From Cephalotrichum gorgonifer (lineage: Eukaryota; Ascomycota; Sordariomycetes; Microascales; Microascaceae), in the NCBI GenBank assembly GCA_900312665.1, contig ONZQ02000018.1, positions 520,264-584,263 of the forward strand: a stretch of DNA of 64,000 nt, in the 5' to 3' direction. Made by a program: the position numbers and the translations under genes. Positions 1 to 11,844 of this stretch are shown piece after piece. The notes beneath the pieces are model-generated. The model did not search any database and was not told the DNA's origin. It worked only from the letters and a program-made list of their open reading frames with translations. The stretch's first letter is position 1. Every line of letters begins with the position of its first letter.

Positions 1-559
1 ACGCCGTGCTCTGCATGAGCGACGTTATGCCCGCCTTGGTGGGCGTGTAGTGCGTCTGCCTCGCGCCGCCCACGAGCGCCGAGATGGAGGACATGCCGAT
101 GATGCTGCCGCCGGGGGGCGACTGGCCGCGGGCCATCTGCCGCGCGGCGGCCTGCACGAAGTAGAAGGCGCCGTCGAGGTTCGTGCGCACCGTGTTGGCG
201 AACAGGTCGCCGTCCATGTCGAGGAACTCGGCGAAGGTGCAGATGCCCGCGTTGGACACGCACACGTCCAGCCGGCCCGTGCCGCCCTGCGCCACGGCGA
301 AGGACACGAGCTCCGTCGACGTCTTGGGGTCGCGCACGTCGCCGGGGAGGTGGGAGAGCACGCCCGCCTGGGGGTCGGAGGCGCGGAGGGCCTCGGCTTC
401 GGAGAGGAGAGACGCGAGGTGAGGGGCGTCGCTGGGGAGGTCGAGGTGGTTGACCGTCACGTTCGCGCCGTGCGAGATGAAGGAGAGGGCGATGGCCCGG
501 CCGATTCCGGTCGTGCCGCCGGTGATGACGGCCGTCTTTCCCGCGAGGAGATGGGCCAT
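1..559 (-). CDS. LRA1: L-rhamnose-1-dehydrogenase, SDR family (5' part only)
   Basis: This is the N-terminal 186 residues of a short-chain dehydrogenase/reductase; the rest lies beyond the left edge of the window. The ATG at 559 opens an intron-free frame. It shows the TGGTTGIG nucleotide-binding motif near residues 14-21, the NAG motif near residue 98, the active-site serine in GMSSISA, and the YxxxK pair in HYTPTK. The blocks VNHLDLPS and SALVGGARQTHYTPTKAG closely resemble, from memory, the yeast L-rhamnose-1-dehydrogenase RHA1/LRA1. That enzyme oxidises L-rhamnose to L-rhamnono-lactone with NAD(P)+, the first step of the non-phosphorylated pathway. The neighbouring L-rhamnonate dehydratase, on the same strand, supports this substrate over the many other SDR possibilities. 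The SDR fold is certain; the substrate is inferred. Confidence 0.82.
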   Translation of the reverse strand, partial: MAHLLAGKTAVITGGTTGIGRAIALSFISHGANVTVNHLDLPSDAPHLASLLSEAEALRASDPQAGVLSHLPGDVRDPKTSTELVSFAVAQGGTGRLDVCVSNAGICTFAEFLDMDGDLFANTVRTNLDGAFYFVQAAARQMARGQSPPGGSIIGMSSISALVGGARQTHYTPTKAGITSLMQSTA

Positions 560-2481
560 TGTGTCTCGGGGGGCGTGTGTCGGTTTTGTCTGGATTCTTG
601 CGTTGCTGGTGTCTGTCGGGGGAGTGTAGCTCAAGGAAGGGATATACGGCTCTAGTTAGACGTGTCGGCCTTGTGACAAGTTAGGAGTGAGGGGGGGCGA
701 GTGGTGAGTGAGGAAGTGACTGTGTGTATACCGGGGGAAGAGTAGGATGGGACTGGTATGTGGATGTCTCTTGTGCGAGTCGACGAAAAAGAAGGTGGGG
801 GGAGTCGTCGCTAATACTCTGACCGAGGCGGATACGTAGCGAGTTCGAGCTCAAGCTCCTGGAAAGCTTTCCCCTCTTTTCTCGCTTCTGATCCGCTTTC
901 CTGCGCGAGCAATAATTATTATCCCAAGTACGAGTACGAGTGTGGATGTCCACGCGTGGTCGTCGCTTCCTTCGGTTTACCCCTCCACCCCTCCATGCCA
1001 TGTGCCATCTGTTCACCCCACCACCCCACCCCACCCCCCTCCTTCCAGGGATATCTCTCCGTACTAGTGAGCCGTACCTTCCCAGGAACCCGGCGGTACT
1101 TGTAGAGTACTTTCACTCGGAGGAAGGAAGCAAGCTCCCGGGGGTTTTATGCTTCCTCTCCCGAGTATACGAGTACAGGGGCGGAAAAGCAATAGCTACG
1201 ATAACCCGAAACCGCGAGCTTCTCCATATCCGGCTTTCTCCCCTCAGCGAACAACGGCAGAGCTCAAAGGTTCAGGCCCGTTTTCCTTTACTCCCGGGGT
1301 GAATATTGCCAGCCCCGACGCTCTGGACAGGGGGGAGTGCGAATTGGTGTCAGGTCCAGTACGGGCAAGGCCCTGCGGCCTTTGCCACTCCCTCCAACTC
1401 CCGACTCAGACTATCTAGATACGTGGGCGTGGGATGGTTCATCCATGCATACGAACTTGGAGAAACCGGCCCGCCCCTCCCTCCACACCAACACATCGCC
1501 ATTATCCAAAAGTAGAACAATCCAATATCCACAGGGCTCGTGCCATCCGCCTAGAACTATAGAAGTGTCGAAAACTGGCGATAAAAAGCAAAGCGGAGGG
1601 AGGGGAATAAAAAAATCCCCGCCGACAGATCACTCATACATACGGAATACTCCCCTAACAATAATCGCCGAAATCCGTCTGTGTGGGAAAAAAATATGGT
1701 ACTTACATACATTCCCCGCAGGCCCGGGGGGATGGGGATATCCTTTTTCCGCCCACTCGGTCTTTTGTTCAAGCGAGAAGACCGAGGCGGGCCCCTTGTG
1801 GGACCCCTCTTTTCTCAAACTTCCGACGCTTTTACCCCACATCCATCTAACCCCACCAAACGCGCCAGCTTTCACCTTGGCGGCACACTCTCTCCCCCCG
1901 TGACCTGGGCGGGTTTCGGTCTACTGGTTAGCTTGCGTTGCGTTGCGTTGCGTTGCCCGCCCTTCTATTTTATTAAGCCTCGGCTGCTACAAGTCCGCGT
2001 ACGGCAGATAGGGTGTAGATAGTGCGAGAGTGCGCAAGTCACGCGCAAAGAACCATGGCCAAGGCTGCAGGAATGGAGGGAAGGGAGGAAGGGTCAAGAG
2101 GTCTAGTCGGCAGAAAGAGAGGGATAGGCGCCAACTAAACAGGTCTGTATGTGGTGTACTCGTATGTGAGGTGCGCCTAGCAGGTAATAAATGCGCCATC
2201 GCATGCTATGTTGTCCGTATTGCCCCGTACCTACACAGAGCTTCGATGTGACACCTGCCAGGCATGAAGAAGAAAAAGTAGACCGAAGAAAATGTGTTTA
2301 TTTGCAGAAGTGCCCGAAGATCAGGGACAGGGAAAAGAAATGCAAACATAGGAATAGTTAACAAAAGTTGATTAGCACCTTGAGTCTCTCGAGGGCTAAT
2401 TAATCAATCTTCCCGACCTATATGTATATCATCTATCAAAATGTACAAAGCACCTGCCCCTGTCTTTGCCGCATCCCCCCT
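560..2481. other. Intergenic region, LRA1 upstream and LRA3 downstream
   Basis: No supported gene. Open frames here are short and low in complexity. It should contain the promoter of the rhamnose dehydrogenase (adjacent to 559) and the 3' end of the dehydratase. Visible structure: GTACGAGTACGAG at 928-940, the palindrome CCACGCGTGG at 950-959, CGAGTATACGAGTAC at 1162-1176, and a TGCGT tandem repeat at 1934-1956. Confidence 0.7.
1934..1956. repeat. TGCGT pentanucleotide tandem repeat
   Basis: Four perfect copies of TGCGT followed by TGC, in the intergenic space between the two rhamnose genes. A simple microsatellite with no evident function. Confidence 0.9.
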
Positions 2482-4134
2482 CTACGCCCCATTCGTCGTC
2501 AGCTCCTCGACCTTGGCCGCCAGCTCCTTAACCTCCTCGGTGCCATTCTGCGCAACCGCCGCCTCGCCGTTCTCTAGAACTGCAACATCCTCCGCCTTCG
2601 GCTCCTCGGGAGTCGGGGGCGCCGGGGGGGTAAGCGCCTTCACGGGTGGCGGCGTCAGCAGGTAGTCCGACGGGATGAGCTTACTCCTGGCCGCCGGGTT
2701 GATCGTCAGTCCGAAGCCCGGCTTGTCCAGGTCCGCTGTCGTGAGGAACCCCTTCACAGGGATCGGCTCGTCTAGGAACAGGTCGCCGAACACCGGCAGC
2801 ACGCTCTTCCCGTCGGGCGAGTTGGCGAGGTACTCCTGGAATGGTGTGTTGGGCTGGGACATGACGAAGTGGTAGCTGTACGACCCGCTGGCGTGCGGAA
2901 CGACGGGGATATCGTACGCGGCCGCCATGGCCGACACCTTGAGCAGCTCCGTGAGGCCGCCGAGCCACATAACATCGGGCTGGATGATGTCGAGGTTGCG
3001 ACCCTCGATGAGCTTGCGGAATCCGTAACGAGAGTACTCGTGCTCGCCCGTCGTGAATTTAAGTGTCGGGTGTGCGCGCTTGATGGTCTCGAAGCCGTCC
3101 GTGTCGTCGGGCGAAAGGCACTCCTCCCACCAGTTGATGTTCAGGTCCTCGCAGGCCTTGGCCAGCTCGATGATGTACGGCACGTTGAGGCTCATGTAGC
3201 AGTCCACCATGAGCGGGAAGTCCGGCCCCACGGCCTCGCGGTGCTTGCGGAGGAACTCGACGTTCTTGAGGAGCCCCGCATGGCCCTCGTCCGGGCAGTA
3301 GGGGAGCGGGACTTTGGCACCCCAGAAGCCCATCTCGCGCGCGGCGACGGGATCCGGCCCCGTGCAGTAGAAGTCGATCCTCTCGCGCGCGGCGCCACCG
3401 ATTAGGCGGTACACGGGCTCGTTGCGGATCTTGCCCAGGAGATCCCACAGGGCGAGGTCGATGACGGAGATGATGGCGATGGGAAGGCCCTTGCGCCCGT
3501 AGAACATAGACGAGCGGTACATCTGCTCAAAGAGAAGGTTCGTGTTTCGCGGGTCGGCGCCGATGAGGAATCGTTCGAAGTGCTGGTGTACGAGCCAGCA
3601 TGCGGGGGGGCCGCCGAAGCCGGTAGCGAAACCGACAGTGCCGTCCGTCGCCTCGATCTCCACGAGGAAGGACCCGAGGACGTTAATGCCCCACGTGGTG
3701 CGCGAGGAGCGGTATTCCTCCCATCTTGAGGAGGGAGTCGAGATCGGGGAGTCTATGAGCCTGTTGTACGCGGTGAGCAGTCAGTAAAACGGCAGTATGA
3801 GAACGGGAGGGAGGGCCGGTGTAACCACGGGTTTCCTTGGACAGATAGGAGACCCTTCTGAAAAGGTTTCCTTATTCGGCCTCGGGGTAGGGGGCGGGGG
3901 AATAGCATGCTTACCAGTGGCCGCCCTTGACGTTGTGATAGTCGCCGCCTGTGTAATGCGAAGGGTTCGCGGGTTGTTAGCTAACGATCTCCCGTACGGT
4001 GTGGTTTCGCCAAACGACGTCACCCGAGAAAGCCAATTTCAAATTAATGACAAGAGAGAAAGCGTACCTGAGCCTACGCCGCCGATCACGAATGACCGGA
4101 TGGCCTTGATCTTGGGGAAGTCGCGAACCGACAT
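2482..4134 (-). CDS. LRA3: L-rhamnonate dehydratase (enolase superfamily)
   Basis: Exons (minus): 4134-4068, 3948-3915 and 3760-2482; phases agree and give 459 residues. Introns are 119 and 154 nt, both GT-AG. The protein begins MSVRDFPKIK and carries the conserved block GGDYHNVKGGHW across exons 1-3, which fixes the small 34-nt exon 2. It is a mandelate-racemase-like enolase-superfamily enzyme. Metal ligands are visible as D in MVDCY (about 220), E in WEECL (about 246) and E in TGEHE (about 273), and the acid/base histidine is in VPHAS (about 323). Similarity to bacterial RhamD runs over the whole length. It should dehydrate L-rhamnonate to 2-keto-3-deoxy-L-rhamnonate. The last 55 or so residues, after DYLL, form a Pro/Glu/Ala-rich tail not found in RhamD. 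Confidence 0.92.
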
Positions 4135-7100
4135 GATGGGAGATGCTCTCGGGGAGAGAGCTAGCAAGCTTCTTATTCTTGGGTTTGTACGTGTGCGAGT
4201 GGGAAGGTGAAGAAGGTGTCCCTCCGGTCAGAACGACGAGAATAGAAGGGAGAAGGAGACTGGAGGTGTGGAGAGAGAGGAGAGAATGGAAGGGGGGGTT
4301 CGGAATGAGAAGTGATATGTAGGAGAATCTGAGAGACCAGAGGAATAGGAATCGGCGGGGCGGAGATGATATATATTCGTCGCGTGCGGAGGAAAGAGCG
4401 CGAGAAGAAGACCTCGGAGCCACTAACACCAACACAGAAAAGGATCAATCGTCGACAAGGAACCGATAGGCGGAACCGGGCTATTCGTATGTCTTGCAGC
4501 TTGGAAGTGCTGCTTGCGGAAGGCGGGGAGGGGGGTATACCCAACGAGAACACATGGTTGGATCTGCACAGTATCCGTATGGGATGCTAGGTAATGTCAT
4601 AGTGGAGAATTATGTGGATCTCCGTGGATCTCATTGCTGCGTGAATCTCTGTTGGACGTGGGGAATGGGAAGGAGCTAGGGGTAAAGATGAACCGGGAGG
4701 GAAGGTACAGCCCAAGTAGCCCAGCACTGAGAGAATGTAGATGTAGATCTGATGTACTCGTAGATATAGGCGCCCCTTGGTGTAGGCCCACCAGCCCTTT
4801 TGTCTTTTTTATTCTTTTTTTCCTTCTCTTTCTTTTCCCTTTTCGCGCTTCAAAAAAGTAAGGGCCAAGATCGGTGGTCGCCGAGCGGATTGCCGATGGG
4901 CACGGCGGGGAATCCACTGCGGGCGAGAGATCTGCGGGAGGCTACTCTTATCCAATCAGCCGGTTACTCGAGTAAGTGTATAGGTTCCCGTCAATCATAG
5001 AGACCTGTTCATACGCGCCAATGGTTGGCCGAGGCTCGCAGTCCACTGCTTCGAGCACACGTATCCCCACCATTGCCCCAGCTTGGTAGGAAGGGGGGGT
5101 ACACCGTTCGCGGAACGAGTACGAGTACGATGAGTACGAGTATGGGTGGGAAATGCGATGCACCGTCGGGTCGCTGCTGAACGTGTGGCCCCGGCTTCCG
5201 GCTCGGCTGGCCGCGGGGCGGCGGTAGACTGGACAAGTGGCCAGGTGCGAACAGCGGGCCCGTCCGAGGGCGCGTTATGTCTACGGTTACATACGATAGT
5301 TACACACGAATAAGACCGGAGGTTTTGACCTCAGAATACTAATACTACTCGAGTAGTGCATGGGCACGGGACACAAAAAAGGAAACAAGGGTGTGGGTAA
5401 TAAGGGAGGGGCAAACTTGCGCGCTGCAGCGGCGGGATACGCAAGTACGAGAATAGGTCACGCCACTGGATATTCTCGTTTGAGACCAAGACGATGCATG
5501 GGTGGGAGAGGAGCCATTGGTCGGGTAGACGGAGAAAAAGAAAGAGGAGAAGATGGGGCCGATGTGGGGATTCTCACATTTTGGCCCCAATTGCGCTTCG
5601 GCGAGAGATGCCCCGAGCTGGGCGAGCAGAGAAGCTCTTGTGGGGGCTGTGGACCGAGCCAGTCGTCGAGACTCCATCCTTGACGAAGATGCTCGAAGAA
5701 TGACAGCGAGGTGCGAGATGCGGTCCCGCTATCGAACGACTAGGCTGGTTTGGGCCAAGTCTAGGGTGTGGGGCTATGATTGGGCGTGGCCTTTAAGTCC
5801 CTAATCAGTGGGAAGTCGGGTCTAGATTCTCTCGGCTGGGCGCAACGGATGGAGGGAGCTTTTGCCTATCTCGCCTTCTACATACTGTCATAGTTCCTGC
5901 GGATCGGGTAATATAGTTACTTGTTTCGATTATCACGTTCACCAATGGCCCCCCTCCCCCGCCTTTTCCCGGTAAAGGCAATGGGGGTCCTTTTCGTATA
6001 GAAAGCGAGAGTCCTCGGATTCGTGAGTCTTGAGTCTTGCAAAACCAGAGACGCAGACACCAACTCTCCCTCTCACCCTTTTCTGTCCACTTGGCTGCTG
6101 AAAGCAAATGAGAGTGAACCTCCACCACACATGACCCCATCATTGGCTGGGAATGCCGAAAGTGAGGCGGCCATGAGGCGGATGGGAACATGTCAGGGTT
6201 CTTCTTACCCCCGGAGAACGAGCGAGATACGACATCCGGGTTGCTCGAGTACGGGTACTCACGTACGGATGCCCAACAGCAAACCGGGCCGGCCCAGCTT
6301 GGGTGCCAACCTCCGGCCGGCCACAGTGTCCGCTGAGGAAACGGGCTAAAGGGGAGCGGCATATGGGGATATATGGGTGCTGATTCCGATTCCTTGCGTG
6401 ACCGGCCGGGGGAGCCGACCCCGACCCCGTCCCCCGTCCCCCGTCACTCAGCTCCCAGCCTCTATCCCCCATCTCATGTCTCACAAGCATGCAAGCTGAG
6501 CTAAGTTAATACGCGAGAAACCTGCTGTTGGCGAGCAATAGGCGAGAGGAGCGGGCTAAAAACAGGTGGGGGGCGCCATGATAGTTTCGAATCCACCTAT
6601 TCCATATTCCATGTCACAGGCACGCTGCATTTTCTTCTTCTGCTTATTCCGGGGAAAAGAAGGGTAGTAGAAGAAAGTTGGAGTGGGGGAGAAGTGTGAT
6701 AGTAGGACAAGATTTTCCCGTTTTGAGAATCGTGCATGAAGATGTCAGACCTCTTCTGGATAGAATCCGGCTGGAGGGGTCTCTCTTGATCTCGTCCGGG
6801 TCTTGGCACGAGAAATCAGCCACAAGGTCGGAGTATTAAATTACGGGGTGCCCTTTGTGTGCGGGCGCACCTGGCAACGGCTGGTCCCGGTCGCGTGGTT
6901 CCCCAGAAATTTACCCCAGGATCCAAATCAACTGACTCTGAACGGGTACTTGTATTGGTCAGGGAAGAAGGGGAAGAAGGGAAAGGGAAAAAGGGATCCA
7001 TCACTTTCTCCGCTTCCGCTTTACTTGGAGTCGACCTGGTTCGGTTTTCTTATTCTTAGCCCCCAAAACCCATGTCAATCGTTATTGCTTCTCCAGGGCC

Positions 7101-8257
7101 CAACCCATACAAGCACAGGAAAATATTGCTCTTCCGTCCCGTCTTAAGCTACGGGAAATAAACTCGGAAGCTAAGGATTGGCATTTCTCATACGCGCACG
7201 CAAACACCACTTCCATCGGTCGACAGTCATCTTCGTCTGCATCTCCCATCTTCATCCGGATCATCATCCGCGCGTCCACACTCACACTCACACTCACACT
7301 GACATTCTTCATCAACACCCGACATTGACGTCGTTACCGACGCTACCATCACGTCTGCCCAACGCGCACACACTTTTCCAACTCCCTCTCCCTGTCCGCA
7401 TTCACCCACATTTGCATCTGCATTCGCATCCATCTACGTCCGCGTCTGCATCCGTCTGCACGTCGAAGTCCCCTATCCACTCCACCAGGACTGACTCTCC
7501 CACCGAAAATTATCGACGCCTTGACCCTCTCTCGGTCCTAGCGCCGTATCCACTCTTCCCCTTATTGTTTGCTTCTGGCAGGTCAAGTCAAATTTCCACT
7601 TCCCCACGAGATCATCTATCCATTCATCGTCAGGTCTGCTTCCTTTCTGCAGAATCGTTCTTGGCCCGCGTCATTGACCACATCTCCGGCTTTCTGGTTC
7701 TGCCGCCTGCGTTCCCGCGTTCCCCAGACTCGACAGCCAGCGGTGGTGGCATTTGCTTCGGTGTCCGGAACGAGCTGGTCGCTGGTCGCTGGCCTGTGCT
7801 GCTAATGTGGAGCGAGCTATAATACTACGGCTGCTCTGCAGGTAGTCCGCCGCCCCGCACTTTCGTCCGATTCCCCCGCGCCGAAAGACGAGCGATTGCC
7901 ACAGTCCAGAACCTGCCATTCGAGAACAGCGCTTTAGTCGAGGCCGACTTCTTCCTCGAAGTTCCACACAGAGCGGAATTTTCGCAGCCTCGTTCTTGAC
8001 CTGTCCCACCTACTACCGCTTCGTCCGATCTGTCGAGTTTGCCGCACCGAGGCCCTGATTCTGCGCCTCTCCACAAGTACCGACGACGAAACCGCCCGAA
8101 TACTGCTCGATCTCTTTTGGCCTGCCTGCCTACGGCCTACCTACCTGCCTAGCCCGTCCTACCACACGAACCGCCCCGATTGGCGACCAGGCGCATGCCC
8201 TCCCGCCCAATGCCATCGTACCTCCACGTAGGCCTGGGCGTCTATTCGTCGTAGAAG
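4135..8257. other. Intergenic region with long TF leader
   Basis: About 4.1 kb between the divergent dehydratase and transcription-factor genes. No protein family is recognisable. The longest open frame (7178-7822, +) is Ser/His/Pro-rich, lies in pyrimidine-rich DNA, and is more likely the 5' leader of the regulator. The region holds several TACGAGTA-type motifs (4754, 5115-5143, 6244-6259) and a CACACT microsatellite at 7277-7300. Confidence 0.6.
7277..7300. repeat. CACACT hexanucleotide repeat
   Basis: Four perfect copies of CACACT in the pyrimidine-rich leader region upstream of the Zn2Cys6 regulator. Confidence 0.9.
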
Positions 8258-11200
8258 ATGCAGCACCTGAACGGACCCAAGCATGAGGCGAGGTCACCCC
8301 CCGGCGCTGGGACTGGTCCTCACCTCCCTCCGCTCGTCAGTATCGGCGCCATGAGTGGTGGAGGAGGCGGTGGATACCATCCGCCGATCCATCCGCCGCC
8401 TTCTACATCTAATTCCACCTACCATGCCATGAATGGCACGGATCCAGACAGCGACAATCAGGACCTGCAGAGTGGGGATGAGGATGAGGAAGAAGTGAGG
8501 CTAGGGAAGAGGAAGAGGCCTCTTTCTGTTTCGTAAGTGTCCCTGTCTGCTCGCTCGTAGTTGCACATCACGTCGCGCTGGCATTATGCCCTCTTTTTCG
8601 TCTTTAGCTGTTGTTCTACCTCGAACTAGACTCTCCTATTTTCAAGTTCTCACCCTTGCATGGAGGTCGCATTGCTCTGCCTAGCCTAACTTCGAGATAC
8701 CAAATTACCAAACCTGCGGCTAATGAATTTTCTTTATGCTCTCCCTAGATGCGAGCTATGTAAGCAACGAAAGGTATGCTAAATCACCTACGCCTCTCGC
8801 CTCCTACTTGGGACCACCACAACGACACTCGGCTCTCGCACCTCACCCAGCTTTGCCGTACTAACTATCTGTGCAGGTGAAATGTGACCGCGGACAGCCG
8901 TCCTGCGGCTGGTGCACCCGCAATGGCGCCCTGTGCGAATATAAGGAGCGAAAGAAGCCCGGCCTGCGCGCCGGCTACGGCAAGGAGCTCGAGCAGCGCC
9001 TCGACAGGCTCGAGGAGGTCCAGCGCGCCCACGCCCACATCATCGAGACCTACTTGGCCGCTGCGGGAGGCGGGGTTCACATGCAGGCCAACAACAACAG
9101 CGTGTCAACGCCGAGCGTGCGCATGAGCAACGCGAGCGGCCCAAGCGACCAAGGCACCCCGCGAGACGCCGCGACGACGCTCTTCAGGCACTCGGATCCT
9201 ATCCGGACCCCGCACACGAGCGACTCAGCAATGTTCCTCTCGCAGAAGGGCCACGACTACCAGCCCTCCGCCCAGTCGGTCGATTTTAATAGTCTAGGCC
9301 ACGATGGGTATCGCCAGAGTCACGCGCAACAACAGCAACAAGGCGCCGCCGTGGCTGCGGCTGCGGCTGCTCAGCAACAGCCGGCAAGTCTCTTGCCGAA
9401 CTCGGCTACACCCCAGGACTACTACTCCCGCGACAGTGTGAAGCTTCAGTCCCCAGGCTCCGCTATGTCACTGCAGACTGGCCACACCGGCCCCTCTCCC
9501 ACCAACGGCACCCTGGAGCAGGATCTGCCTCCCTACGACCTGCTATACAGCCTCGTCGACCTCTACTTCAAACACATACACACCTGGTGCCCCATATTAC
9601 ATCGCGTGACGACCTTCGATACGCTCTTCGGCTCGTCACCGCTCGAGGAGGCAGACCGCGTCCTCTTACACGCCATCGTCGCCACCACCCTCCGTTTCTC
9701 CACGGACCGGAGGCTCACGGATGATAGCCGGCACCACTACTACACCATCTCGAAGCGGAAGGTGCTGCTATACGGCCTAGACAACCTCTCGGTGAAGTCG
9801 CTCCAGGCGCTCGTCATCCTGGCGCTTGACTTCTGCGGCAGCAGCCACGGTCCCCAGAGCTGGAACATTATGGCGCTCATTACAAGGGCCGTCGTCCAGC
9901 TGGGTCTCGCCGTAGAGACGTCCTCGTTCAGCGTCTCGCCGAACTACCAGTCCATCTATACCCTCCGCGCCATGATCCTCCCGGAGCCTAGGGACTTCAT
10001 CGAGGAGGAGTCCCGCCGCCGGCTCTTTTGGATCGTGTATCTCCTCGACCGGTACGCCACCATAGTCACGGCCTTCGACTTCTCCCTGGGCGACCGGGAC
10101 ATCGACAGGAAGCTGCCCTGCCGCGACGAGCTGTGGGCCAAGAACCAGAGGGTTGAGACGAGGTGGTACCGCAGCGGTCAGGGGGGCGCGGACGCGGGCG
10201 TAGGGGAGGGCGGACAGACGAATCAGCACAGCGTAGGGCGACTGGAGAACCTGGGCGCGTTCGCGTACTACATCGACATACTGTCGATCCTGTCGGAGAT
10301 ACACGGGTTCCTCAAGGAGCCTGTGGACATCAGCGCGGTATCCGATGTGGAGAGGTGGCAGGTGCGATATAAACAGCTCGACCAGCTCCTATCGCAGTGG
10401 CAGGTAGGCCTCCCGGCGGAGTTTAGCAGCATGGCCAAGCTATCGCAGCCGTCGTCCTCCACGTCCTCCGCACTCGGCGGTGGCCCCTCGGCGGCGGCGG
10501 CGGGCGGCCCGGGGAACAAGGCCGCGGCGTGCTCGTGGGTCATGCTCCAGGCGACGTTCCATACGACCGTGATCCGGCTGCACTCCTCCGCCGCGTACCC
10601 CACCACGCGCTCCGCCATCTTCTCCCCGTCGTACAGCGCGATACAGCGGTGCCAGGTGGCGGCGGAGAACGTGGCACTGCTGGGCGAGTACGTCATCTCG
10701 CAGGACCTCCTGAGCAAGCTCGGCCCCCCCTTCGCCTTCACGCTGTGGGTCGCGGCGCGGCTGCTCCTCGTGCACGGGTCGACGGTCGAGCACACGCTCT
10801 CGCCGCGGCTGCACTTCTTCGTCAGCGCGCTGAGGGAGATGGGCACATACTGGGGGGTGGCGAGCAGGTACTCGGAGCTGCTGCAGAGGGTGCTGGACGA
10901 GCACAGGGACAGCGAGAGGACGGGCGAGGGCGTGACGCCCAGCTCGGTAAAGATACTCGCCGACATGAGGAGGACGGCCTTCGACCTCGACTGGCTCATC
11001 TCGCACCAGCCGAGGCACGTGACGCCCGGGATGATGGTCAACGGGTTCGGTGGTGCGAGGGAGCCGGCGGCCCTCGCGGCGGCGGGCGGCGGCGGCGTAC
11101 ACGGCTCTTCTCTGGGCGGGAACGGCGGGGCTGGGAACGGGAACGGGGCCGGAGGGGGCGGCATCACGCCCGCGCGGACTCCCGCGCCCAACGAGCTGGA

Positions 11201-11411
11201 GTACTTTGACGTCTTCAACTTCTTCAACTACCCGCGCCTGGCGATGGGCCCGGAGACCATGTTCCCGATGGTGGACGGCGCGGGGGCCGCGCTGAACGGG
11301 GGTCCCGGGGCCGCGAACGGGGACGGGAGCGGCGGGGTCGGGGTCGGGGTCGGGGCGGAGTATATCAACTTTGGGACGTTTACGGTCGATGCGACGAGGG
11401 ATTGGCTTTGA
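8258..11411 (+). CDS. Zn(II)2Cys6 fungal transcription factor
   Basis: Exons 8258-8532, 8749-8773 and 8877-11411 give 944 residues; introns are 216 and 103 nt. The zinc cluster is assembled across three exons: CELCKQRK is encoded mostly by the 25-nt exon 2 and joins VKCDRGQPSCGWC and CEY, giving the canonical CX2CX6CX6CX2CX6C spacing at about residues 93-121. A KKPGLRAGYGKELEQ linker and a short coiled coil (RLDRLEEVQ) follow. The middle-homology domain (Fungal_trans) runs from about residue 310, with RRRLFWIVYLLDR typical of it. N- and C-terminal parts are Gly/Pro/Ala/Asn-rich; the C-terminus ends near DATRDWL. It is a nuclear DNA-binding regulator. Target genes cannot be read from the sequence; control of the rhamnose genes 4 kb away is only a guess. 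Confidence 0.9.
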
Positions 11412-11844
11412 GGATCCGGGGAGGAGCGGAAGAGAAAAGGGGACGAGCGAAAACAATGGGGGGAAACCTGGAGGAGGGGATGTATGTATGATGTATGATA
11501 TATGATACCTCGGTGGACTTTTTCAAAACATGCGCTGCTTTTACTTATATATAAATTTATGGGTTCCTTTGGACAGGTGGGAGGCGATGTCTGCTTCTAG
11601 GAGCCTGGAGACGGTTTGCCGAGCAGAGGCAAGGGGGTAAGGGGGTAAGGGGGTAAGGGGGACTTGCGTTATTCCCTGATGAAGCATCGAACTCCATGCC
11701 GCACACGGCATCTACTGTCTACGAGAAGAAAGGTGAGAAAGAAACTAGAACTAACACGCAGATTTTCATTTCATATTTCGCCCTTTTTACATGCCCACTC
11801 ACTCACTCACCCACTCCCTCACACCATAGCAACAAAGCTCTACT
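11412..11844. other. Convergent intergenic region, TF / GCN1
   Basis: Short region between the 3' ends of the regulator (+) and GCN1 (-). It holds AT-rich probable 3' UTR (tatatataaatttat near 11546) and the G-rich tandem repeat at 11633-11661. No gene seen. Confidence 0.7.
11633..11661 (+). repeat. GGGGGTAA tandem repeat, potential G-quadruplex
   Basis: Four runs of five G separated by TAA (G5-TAA-G5-TAA-G5-TAA-G5). This meets the standard sequence rule for a four-tetrad-capable G-quadruplex on the plus strand. It lies between two convergent genes. It is not the fungal telomere unit TTAGGG. Confidence 0.9.

Noticed and set aside
50..655. 201-residue plus-strand frame at the left edge
   Set aside because: It is the antisense shadow of the rhamnose dehydrogenase; the minus frame has clear SDR motifs.
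7178..7822. 214-residue plus-strand frame upstream of the regulator
   Set aside because: Ser/His/Pro low-complexity composition driven by pyrimidine repeats and no conserved domain; better explained as the 5' leader.
10268..11456. Long minus-strand frames (319 and 338 residues) opposite the Zn2Cys6 gene
   Set aside because: GC-rich antisense shadows; the plus strand carries the zinc cluster and Fungal_trans domain in one frame.
11633..11661. Internal telomere-like repeat
   Set aside because: The unit is GGGGGTAA, not the fungal TTAGGG.
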